Positions 34,041 to 46,157 of a DNA stretch of 64,000 nucleotides are shown here, piece after piece. Positions within the stretch are counted from its first letter, which is position 1. Each line of letters opens with the position of its first letter. The translations under genes and the position numbers were made by a program. The stretch is from Molanna angustata (Eukaryota; Arthropoda; Insecta; Trichoptera; Molannidae): NCBI GenBank assembly GCA_963576475.1, contig OY754980.1:26773486-26837485 (forward strand), read 5' to 3'. The notes beneath the pieces were generated by a model, which was not told the origin of the DNA, ran no database searches, and saw only the letters and a list, made by a program, of their open reading frames with translations.

Positions 34041-37000
34041 TTAAGATGTTGCGTTTAGAATGCTGCAGTTGTTCTCGATGCCACTAATTGTGAGGTTCGC
34101 CGTGACAGGAGCGGGTGGTGCATTAAACTGTACCAACACTAGTTCATATGTGACGATGGTGCCGGCAATCTGAAATAAATAAAAATGATATCATTATTCA
34201 AGACGTAATTCTCAATCATTACGAAATCTGGGGAAAAAAGTAACATCACAGTAATTTACAGTTTGATACATTCAGTTAGTGAATTTCATACTTTGACACT
34301 ATACCATAGGCATAGCATAATATGCTATGCCTATGGTATAGTGTCAATGTAGGTAATATTATAGGGAATCAAGAGATATAAAAACTGCAATTTCGATGGG
34401 TGATGGCAGAGCGGTTAGCGTGCTGGTTAAGTAATCCAGTGATCGCAAGTTCGAATCCTGCCACGATGGATTTCGTTCACCTCTCTCTTCTTCTTCGTTT
34501 CCTCAATGCTGAGGGTCGTGATCTATGGGGCCGCTAATGGACAGAACTAGTCGCCTCCAGTCCTCTTTGCCCTCCGCAGCTCGCACCACCGAATAAAGGT
34601 CGTTCCCGGTCATCAGATCTGTCTCTACTTCTTTTGCCTGGTACACTTCCTGTGATAATACTTTTTCCAGGTTACCTGGCTCTCTCCTGGCGATGTGACC
34701 AAAGAAGCTCAATACCCGGCGGCTGCATACTGTAGACAATATTTCTTTTATTTTGAGCTCTTTAAGGACCGAGTCATTCGTTTTTCTTGCAGTCCACGGA
34801 ATCCTCAGCATGCGACGCCAACACCGCATTTCAAAAATGCGTCAATCCTGTCACGATCACAGGACTTCACTGTCCAGGTTTCGGCTGAATATAGGAATAT
34901 TGGGAAGATGAGAGTTCTGATGATTTTAATTCTGGTTGAGTTGGAAATATCTCGATCTTTCCAGATCTTGTTCAGACGTGTTAAAGCATTTTTAGCCATG
35001 GCTATTCGTCTTTTTATTTCCTTCTCACATCCACCCTCAGCACTGATTTGTGAACCTAGGTATGCAAAGTCCATAACAGTTTCCAGACCTTGCAGTCTTC
35101 CCGAAAGCTGTAGGAGATTTTCCCTGTCAATAATCATGAATTTAGTTTTGCTTCTATTTATTTCCAACCCATACTTTCGGCTTTCTCTCTCCACCTATAA
35201 AAGGTTTAATATAGGGAGTGTATGAGGATGTATATGTACATACTTGTTACAAGGACATTAATACTTTAATAAAATGTCATAACTTTTTCACAAGGTTTTC
35301 ACGTTCATGTCTTTTATTTATTTATTTATTTATTTATTAACAATACAACGAGGAAGTTACAAATACAATTACATACTCGAGCTAGAAGTTAAGTGCGTGT
35401 GTACATGTGTGATATTTATTGAAGTAATTGCTAGAGTACGATGAACACCTCACTAGGAAGTCCTGTGTCGAGGTGTTCATTTGAACAGTTGTGTGACATA
35501 GATAGTACATTATGTATAGAGTTCTTGAATTAAATTATCCATCAAATAATTATTGATAAAAATATGTGAATGTTAATTATATTTGGTTGGGTGTAATTAT
35601 ATTATTTATTAGATCTGAACCGGCGTTATTTATCCATACTGTAATGTGTTTTTTGTATTTTTGTGAAGATGTGTTTTGTGGTAGCAGTTTTAGTGAGGTT
35701 GGTAGGCAATTGTCTAGTTTCATGGCATAGTATTTAAAATGATATAATATGTAGAACATATCAAAGATATAATATGTAGAACACACACATTCCGTATAGT
35801 TTCAAATATATTTTAGCGTTGTACATCACATGATAATTATTACTTATAATATGCGATCGGACCTTGTTATAAATTAATTTAGTATTTTTATAATAATTAT
35901 AACGCAAATCATACAGCATCTCTCATAGACTCAAGAAAAAAATCCCCGATAGTTTGTCAGCCTTTGATAAATTTAAATAGCTTTGTTTCGTATAGCAACA
36001 TTGGACAGAATATAAGCTCCTCGAATGATCATGAATCATTAATCGGCACTATATAAATTATTTATATTATTATTTAAAAAATATACATTTTGTCCTCACC
36101 GTTAGAACAAGCCCTCTAGTAACGTAGAAGAAATTGAGTCCTGTTAGGGCCACAACATCTGATGTAACCTGTTCTAAGAATCTTCGAACCTGGTCAAAAA
36201 ACATAATATTTATTTGAATTCAGAATTAGCAACTACCTACAGGGTTATTAATTATTTGTTTCTATACATTGAAACAATAATCCAACTGTCGATTTGTTCA
36301 AGAGAATTTATTTCTCTTAACATATCGTCATAGTTTCAAGCCAAGATCCACTAGATTTGTATGGCCAGGTTTATATTTTTCTTGTTTTTAACAACTTTGA
36401 AGTCAAAAACAACAAATTATATGTTATTATATGTATATGTATTAACTCAGGATTCGAAGTAGAACATTTAATGTGTATGAGTATCTCTCTCTCTCTCTCT
36501 CCCTCTCTCTGTGTGTGTCTCTTATGACTTTTGATCCGCTTAATGCACAGACCCCAAAATTTCAGCAAATATATAAAGTTTTATGTCTACAAAACTTTTA
36601 TATTCATAATTTAGATTTTTTCCAGTCAGGGGTTATCAACATTTGAATTTTTATATAATTTTACCATATATCTCAAAAAACATAATAATTAGATAGCTGA
36701 AAATTTGTATAAAAATAGAAAAACATAATATTCAAATTTTGTTTTTTTATAAAAAAAGCTCCAGGGTTTCCCAAACTGTTTTCATGCCAAGTTTATGTTT
36801 TTGACTGCCTGTTTTCCAATTTTTTTGTAAAATATCCAATAACATCAACTGGATAATTTAATTTTCTATAACTATTTGCATGTAATACATGAGATCCAAC
36901 TATCGATGACGAAAGTATATGTATAGTGTGAGAATACGTAAAAACCCATGTAAGTTATTAATGAAATCCAAATTAATAATAATAATAGTAATAAACACTT

Positions 37001-40000
37001 CATTGCACCCTGTGCAAGTGGCGAGTTAATATCCATATGGAAATTAGCATGAGAAATCAAATTAAATAAATTTCTTCACTGCATAGAAAGCAAGCGTCTT
37101 ACCAACCACGGCGGTCGGTAAATTATTAAATATATTAAAACACCCCGACTTAAAATACGATTTGATGAAAAATAAATATATTTATTTATTTATTGTTTCA
37201 TAGCTTTTGTTGGAGTCGGTTATTTCAAATTAATTTTATGGTATGTAACCTACATAATTGAGCGTAGTCGCGGTATGTGAAGAATACATATGTCATGGCT
37301 AAGAAACATCAGAGAATAGACCGGAGTCTATAGAGTGGATGAGCCGTTCTGGTTAGCTTGAGACAGAGATGCCTATGCCAAAATAGTAACCGACTCTTCC
37401 GCAGACTTAGCGACTATTAAAAATAATGTATAGTATGAAATAATGTTTGTATATTCCATACCTCTACACAATACGATTCTGATGGCACAGAGTAGAGAGT
37501 AACAGCCGGTCTCTTGGCGGCTGTGTGTATTCTGGCCGCTCCGAGGGATACCACCAGTGACCTCATCATCAAGAAACTGAAGGAGAATGTGAAGTACACC
37601 ACATGGGTGATGGCACGGAACGGTCTGCATTTGCATCCGATGTCAGATTGAGAACTAGACAGGGTCAAGAGAAGCGGTGCAAAGGTGGAAGACGCCGAAG
37701 CCAGCGTGTTATGTACATTGTACATATAGCGTGCAGATTATTACAATCGAAGCCATCTAGATTTATAATATCGTCACTTTCAATACAACAATCTAAGTAC
37801 AGTGACGTAACTAGGAATTTAAGGTTCTCACGTTACTAAGACTTTAACATAATTTTTGCCCACCTTAACGTTTGAAAAAACTTGAAACTAAATAAATATT
37901 TGCACATCATAAATATTCTTGTAGTAAGAAATTAATTTATAGACATAATATGGTCGTATTACAGGAGTTATTTAAGAAAAATGTGAGAAAAAGGTAAGGT
38001 ACCGTAAAACGTAAGGTACTGCGAGAATACTGCTTACAAAATCTCAACTTTTTCTTATATTTTTCTCAAATAACTGCCGTAATACGACCCTATAATCTCA
38101 CCGAGGAATTTCTTCTTTCTTACATTTGCTAAATATCTACATGGTATGTTATTTTTTAAAAATTTATTTCAGTTGTGTATGTTTTATTTTCAATTTAGAT
38201 TTTTATTTTATAATATAATGTTTGAAGATTTGGGTCCCTAGTTAAACTAGGTCCTCATGCTTTACATGGCCCTGATATTAGGTGGCTACGGCTATGCACT
38301 TGGCTATAGGGCGAACCTTACTTAGATAGATGGTAGCATTTTGTAGTTTCAACTTTTATCTCATTTAATATTCTTTGTTTTTTTTTCTTACACTACTAAG
38401 TTAATTCATAAGGTAATAATGTATACATTTAATTGATGCTGGGCGTGACATTTTTTTATATTGTTTATCACCAGTTTATATGTCCAGTCATTGTTTGTAC
38501 ACTTAAAATAACATAAATCAGTATAAATTACATAATTAATAAAAAAACTGTTTTCAACATTATAGACTTAGTTATCTACGCAGCAGTAAATGATCGATTC
38601 AGTTTGATTCAATAGGTACTCGAAACCCTTGTAATTGACAAAAATATCATATTTTATGATTGCTCATGCACATTACCTACTAAATTATATTTAAAGATCT
38701 CTCATACTTTCATTAATGTAGCTTTGAAAAAAAAAATTCATGCATTACATGATGGCGTTAACAATGTTAAAAACTTTGTGCATGTGATAAGGTACTGTAA
38801 AAAATACTTCCATTCACTAAAAAGTAGATAGCATTGTTTGCGTTCTGAGCATTGCAGGCATTTCAATAATAATCTTACCCCTTTTTTAATTTACCACACA
38901 TCTCGACTTGAGAATCTGTCGTATGGCTAGAATTAATTTAATTCGTTTTTAAAAAAATGTCATAATTTTAACAAAATATGCATATAATGGTGTAGATAAT
39001 GAAAACAATATTCTTTTGTTCCGTTATATTGCATTAGAAGTTAGAATCTGTCTTTTCCTTATCAGTTGAAGTTAGTATGCTTACTTCAAACTATTGAAGA
39101 GCTGTAGACAAATGAAGTAAAGGTTGTTGGCGAAAGAAAGCAGGACAATTTTATTAATATGGTCATCGACTTTTCGCACCAACTGCGCTAAATTGGCAAA
39201 TTCTATTCGAGCTGTCCTCCAAAAGTTCTCAGATAAATGCTGTAAACAAATCAAACAAAAATACATTTTAAATTTTTATCTGATTGACATTTTCAAGTTC
39301 TATGTAACTATGTATAACCAAAATGTCAAATATTTGGCTTGGCAAAATTGTAAACTGCTAGCCCTAGAACAGGGTTACCTAGTTGGGCAGCAGTAATCTT
39401 CATAATAGTCTTTGTGATAAAGGTGTGAAAAATAAATAAATAAAAATAAAATATAAAGTTGCAAAATGTTTTTACTATATTTGCGTTATCCAAGTGTCGG
39501 TTTTTTCAAGAGAATTAATTTGTCTTAACACATCGATTAGATTGGTCAGACAAACATTGTTGGGAATTGACGAACAACCATGTCCAGACTCCAACGAGAT
39601 GAGATTGTTCAGTTGGGCTGGTGGGGTCACAAAGTTGGATAGGGTGAAGAACGTCCATATTTGTAGCAGTTTCAAAGTCGCGTCAATCAACGAAAAAACA
39701 ACTGGAAACAGACTGAGATGTATGGACACATTATGAGACTGCCACAGGATAATGTGATAAAAAGAACGATGGGGCGTACATTTATAAAAATATTTGTTCA
39801 TATAAAATTACTAAAATAAATACCTTTCCTGTGATGGCATCTAAACGATCTCCCAGAAGTTCAAATTTATCGGTTAATGCTATGCTCATGACAATGATAA
39901 ATAGATCCATAAAATTCCAGTTGAAAGTTGCAGAGAAGTTAATGGGCTAAAATAATATAAGAAATGGAATAAATTTGTTTTGATGTCATTGTAAAAATAT

Positions 40001-43000
40001 AAACGCAGTATGAAATTATTATAATATATTTTAAGAAAACTTATTATTTGTAAGTAAGTATGCTTGTATATACGGTATGCGCTCCTAAACCGAAACCGAA
40101 ACTTTAGTGAATTGTGAAAGGTAAAGATTCCCGGGACGGTTTCTGGATTTAAACATTTTCCCGCTTCCTCTTCTTCATTGTGTATTAGGTTATTAACCTG
40201 TGAAGGTGGACTATACTTGGGAAAGAAGTCCAGCTGTTCTTCAATCTCTTCTCCGGCCTTCCGGGTAGACTTCTGTTGTTGGGTAATTTTGACAATTTAT
40301 TATAGTGTCTTCCATACGCTCGACGTGGTCTCTCCAGAATCGAACTCCGAAGTAAACTTTTTTTATTTATTTTATAACAAAAGATATTAGGGAAAATAAG
40401 TGTTACGAGAGGTACTGACGGGCCTGGAGGGACGGAAGGGATGGGAGGAACTGAAAGGACAAGAGGCACTGAAGGGACGGGAGGCACTGAAAGGATGGGA
40501 GGTACTGAAGGGAAAAGACGGCGTTCAAAGCAATGAAAGTAATGCAAGATGAAATGGAAAGAAAAAATGAATCATGTTTTGTTATTCAGATAAGTTTTGG
40601 ATACACCAACGTCTAAAAATGAGATTCTGTATTCTTCAAAGGAATCTATGATAACCACAGAAGTGGACGTCCGTGGTTACATTATATAAATAAGAAGAAA
40701 AAAAAAGTGTTCATTTAAGGCCGTTTCGATCTTTTTGTTTTTAAAGTGAATGTCCTTAAGATATATTTTAATAAAACTTTCAAATTATATAAATGTAGAG
40801 GTCAACTTTAAAGATTTCCCGCCATGAAAAAACCAAAGATTCAATCTACCTCTTCTCTAAAGACGGAGAGAGAATGGTAAATACATATTACCATAATAAA
40901 TAAAATTGAATATTAACAGTCGAGAGAATGAGAGACAAACGACAACCCAAAATTGACTCCAATGAAGTCCCGGAGGGTCGTAGAGCAAGGAGGAGACCAG
41001 CAAAAAGATGGAGTGACAGCTGGACATCCAGATCACAAGAGGCAGTCTCCGACTGAAAAAATAGGCCTTCGACCTAAAACCAGTGGAAGAGGGAGAATAT
41101 TAACATTATTGATTCAATTGCTCGATTGTTATAATTTTTGGATAACCATTTGGATAATCTGATACACGAGTTTTCACTTGTATAATAAACTTATGCTATA
41201 TTATTATTTTAACGGTTGAATTGACCCAGTGTGTTCAATTATGAAATCAGATACCTGCAGAAAAAATGCTTTGGCCAAAGAAAAATTTGTGAAGTAGAAA
41301 ACATGAGGATACGCATTTACAAAATAAGACTGTATTGGTGGTGTTCCTTGGGGGCAATCATGGGCTACTGCTATTCCAGCTATGACGCTCAGTACATGTT
41401 CAACTGAAAGATATCAACAAATACATATTACGTATGAAACACAAAAATGTATAAAATTATTTCACAGATTAGATTTTACCACATATTTGTCTAAGAAACT
41501 CCCGTTTTTAACACATTATGCTTTCTTTCAAACGATTCACGATTCACTGACGTACATTTATATAAAAAAAATAAAGCATCAATATTCGCACACCCCCAGC
41601 TGATCTATTCAAAAATCGCACTCAGAAAACTGATACAGAAATCAAACGAACAGGGAATCTTACTTTTCTTGAAATATAATATTAATATTCGCACACCCTC
41701 AACTGAACTATTCAAAAATCGCACCCAGAAAACTGATATAGAAATCAAATGAACAGAGAATCTTACTTTTCTTGAAATATAATATCAATATTCACACACT
41801 CTCAGCTGAACTATTAAAAAATCGCACCCAGTAAGCTGATATAGAAATCAAACGAACAGGGAATTTTACTGTTCTTGAAATATAATATTAATAATCGCAC
41901 ACCCTCAGCTGAACTAAAAATATTAAGATATACCACTAATGCTAGATATACCACTGTTATATGTTAATAAATTAAATAAATAAAAAATAAAAATAACACT
42001 TGCATTTACATAACACATCAACAATTAACAACCAACCCTAACTTCACAACAGACTATACAAGTAAACATACAGATACCTACATAAGACAAAGTTAACTTT
42101 TGGTCAAAGACATTTTCAATTCCTTGGAGTCAAAGAATTCAATTTGATTCCATTGGAGTTGAAAAAGACTAAAAATTACATTTAAAAACAGAATTAATAA
42201 ATGGATCAATAAATTACCTAGTGAAACAGTTTACCTTCACATATAGGTTTAAAAAAATTCTGTATCTTTAATTATATATTGTATCTAAATGTAAAAATAT
42301 TTTAATAAACTTTATTTTACACTAAAAAATAAAGGTTTGTTGAAATATATTGATATCTCAAGAAAATTAAATATATATTTTGCATAAACATAATACAGTA
42401 TTGCTATTAGTAGAGGTTTTGAAATAACTTACCCAAAGCGAAAAACAAAACTCCGAAGCAGCAAATACTGAATCTTTTTTTCAAAGATGTCTTAGTTTTT
42501 GGCGATTGAAATTGTGGATAACTGATTGGATGTTGATTCTGTTCACCTAAGGCCATTGCTTTGCACAAGGAGGGCCAACGTGGTGCCAAACGAAGAAATA
42601 GAATCAATGATGTCAGAGCGCTTGAGAAGAACATAAGACTAACTGTTTTGTATATATCAATACCTTCATCAATAATTCTTGAAATACAGAAGGTAAACAT
42701 AACAGCTGTTACTGCCATAATAATAAATGTATAAGCCACACGCCAACTTCTCCACGTAAACCTCAAACAAATAGAAAATTCAAATAACAATGCGTGTATG
42801 TAGGTAAACAAAATATATATTTTTAAATATTTGATATTGTTCCGATCTGGCGGTTAAACTAAACGAAATTAACTTTCAAGATACCTTGAAGGCTCAAGGC
42901 TTCCTTAATATTTGCCTCTAAATATGGGTATTAGACCACGATTTTGTGTTAATATGAATATCAAAATATAGTAAATACTAACTTTATTCTGAATACTTAA

Positions 43001-46000
43001 AAAAATTAAATGCTAATTTTATATTATGTGAATGGAAAACAAACCAGTAAATGTGAGGTTTATTGCTTGCCTGCTCAGGGGAGGGTTTCAATCAAGTTAA
43101 TAATTTGGCTGATATCCATATTCATAGACAAATCTTGAGGAAGCCTCTGTCCTTCAAAGTACCTTGAACGCGATTTCGCTATTCAGAGTGAAGAATCTGA
43201 CGTCACATACCTTGACGAATCCACAAGAATTTCAACAAAATGTATTCCTTGACATTTGGTTAAGAGGCTATAGTAGGCTATATAGTATATTTTGAAAATA
43301 ACTTCCCCAGTTACTTCAAAAGATACGTCTTTGAAATAAAGAAAAGTAGGTACATCTTTATTCCATTGCATGAGTTTTGTTAAAAACTTTTCTTGTAAAA
43401 TTCGTTTTAGCAAAATTCTTTTTTAATTTTTTATTGTAAGTACTTAATTAAAAAGCTACAAGGTCTGTGAAGTAGATTTTTACTTCAATCGAAAGAGAAT
43501 ATGAAAATCTACCGACTAAGTTTTTTATTGTTATAATATTTTAATTAGTATTCTTGCTTCAAAAAAAACTCTAAATTTTACCTTTTCCTCGCGAAAAAAT
43601 GTTGTATGTCATACATTAGGTGATATGCAATATTTTTTCGTGTTTCATACATTACAGGGTTAGTGTGCATTTTTGTGTAAATCCGTACACCTAGGGTATA
43701 CAAGGGCCTTAAGCAGAAAGTTATATTTGAAAGTGGGCTTGTCTGCTAGTTTGAAAGTGCGTATATTTCTTCAAGTTATTTTACTTGAGGGCTCCTTAAG
43801 AGCGACACATACTTTGAAGGCCTGAGGCCACCTCATTACTAGTATTTGGCTCTGAATATCGGAATGAGTCTATATGACTTCTTGTGAATATTTTGCCTTT
43901 AAACATTCAATAGTCAAACATTCACAAAAACTATTAGTAATCTATTTTGACTATTAAAATGAGTTGACCAGAATGTAATGGGTAAAAACGTTTGATTAGT
44001 CGATATAACGCGAATATAATAAAATTACTTTAAAGATGATTCGTCTGGCCCAAGAAGTCCGGACACTGGTAGTACTCCAAAACATTGTCCCACAATCAGT
44101 AACGGTCCAATTGCCTTATGAAATGTATTATTTTCCAACCAATTTTCCTCTCGTTCTTCGTTAACGAGGGATTTCTTTGCAGGGAATATTTCTAAAACAA
44201 ATGCATGGTTGTTATTTTTTTACATGAACATGTCCTTGCTAAACAAGTACATATATATTTTATTTATTTATTTATTTATCACACAATTTAAATAATCGTC
44301 ATTATAAATAGATAACGGCTGCCCAACTAGGTATACTTGTTCTAGGGCTAGCAGTGTACATATTATTATAAGATGTCATAATTATAGGTAAAATCCTGTT
44401 TATTTTACCAAAATAAAATAAAATAAAATAAAATAAAATAAAATAAAATAAAATAAAATAAAATAAAATAAAATAAAATAAAATAAAATAAAATAAAATA
44501 AAATAAAATAAAATAAAATAAAATAAAATAAAATAAAATAAAATAAAATAAAATAAAATAAAATAAAATAAAATAAAATAAAATAAAATAAAATAAAATA
44601 AAATAAAATAAAATAAAATAAAATAAAATAAAATAAAATAAAATAAAATAAAATAAAATAAAATAAAATAAAAAAAAATAAAATAAAATAAAATAAAATA
44701 AAATAAAATAAAATAAAATAAAATAAAATAAAATAAAATAAAATAAAATAAAATAAAATAAAATAAAATAAAATAAAATAAAATAAAATAAAATAAAATA
44801 AAATAAAATAAAATAAAATAAAATAAAATAAAATAAAATAAAATAAAATAAAATAAAATAAATAAAATAAAATAAAATAAAATAAAATAAAATAAAATAA
44901 AATAAAATAAAATAAAATAAAATAAAATAAAATAAAATAAAATAAAATAAAATAAAATAAAATAAAATAAAATAAAATAAAATAAAATAAAATAAAATAA
45001 AATAAAATAAAATAAAATAAAATAAAATAAAATAAAATAAAATAAAATAAAATAAAATAAAATAAAATAAAATAAAATAAAATAAAACAAAATAATATAA
45101 AATAAAATAAAACAAAAATAAAATAAATAAAATATATCAGCACTATGAGCAATGGCGGACGCTCCTTGGGTGCGCTGGAGCGCTGAACCGGTGAAATAAA
45201 ATAAAAGCAAGATACAAATAATTATGTATCAACAAACATGGTTAAAAAAGATACCAAATAATTTGTCACGTAGCATAAGAATGAACAAAATTTCATGTAT
45301 CGCGTTACTTATATAAACGCCTGAAATTATGCAACTGTGCCGGACCCGTGGTGAGTTATTCGAAGCGCACCGCATATACACACTATAACAAATTTATGGA
45401 AATTAAGAGAACGTCTGGCTCGTGAAATGATAGATATCTCATACGCTAGCACCGCTACAAACTATACAATTCCACACATGAGAACTGCTTTTGGTCAAAG
45501 ACATTTTATTTTCATTGTCACCAGAATTTATAGCAATATGTTACCTACATCACTCAAAGAAATAATATCGTTGAAATCATTTAAAAGAAAATGTTCCGAA
45601 TACATCATGAGCTACGTGAGAAGTAAAATGTATCAAATGTTCGACATCGTAGTGTAAAAAAGGACATAATTTATATATTTTGTTTTTTTTCCTCTTTCGC
45701 AGAAATCCTGATTGTTTTATAAATTTTATAATTTTGTGCTGTCTTGATTTGATCTGAGACTCGACTGAATAAAGATATGACTGGAGGAATATATCTATGC
45801 TGTCAGTTCAGTATTCCCAAGAGATACTATTTCAGATTATTTGTGCAAATATGTATATGCATATCATGATGACTCCAATTCCATCTTTCAATCTGTATAG
45901 AAAAGTTAAGTTTATATTCCAACTGTCGATTCGTTCAAGAGAATGAAATTCTATTGAAGGAAAAGGCAGTATAAATTCAAGATGCGTGTACGAAGGAACA

Positions 46001-46116
46001 TTTTGTATGGCGTAGTGGACTTTTTGCATGCTAATAACACCAACTAGAGGCCTCGCAGCATATATGTTCCCATATATCGATTTACTCAGAATTCAGAGTA
46101 GAACATTTTATGTGAG

Positions 46117-46157
<41 letters not shown>

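Noticed and set aside
34400..34470. Functional tRNA gene
   Set aside because: A and B boxes exist, but the acceptor stem does not pair and the T-stem has a mismatch, so it is better explained as a SINE head.
44302..45210. Open frames of 236-302 codons across the pentamer array
   Set aside because: They are translations of a pure TAAAA repeat (ILFYF periodicity) and open in several frames at once.
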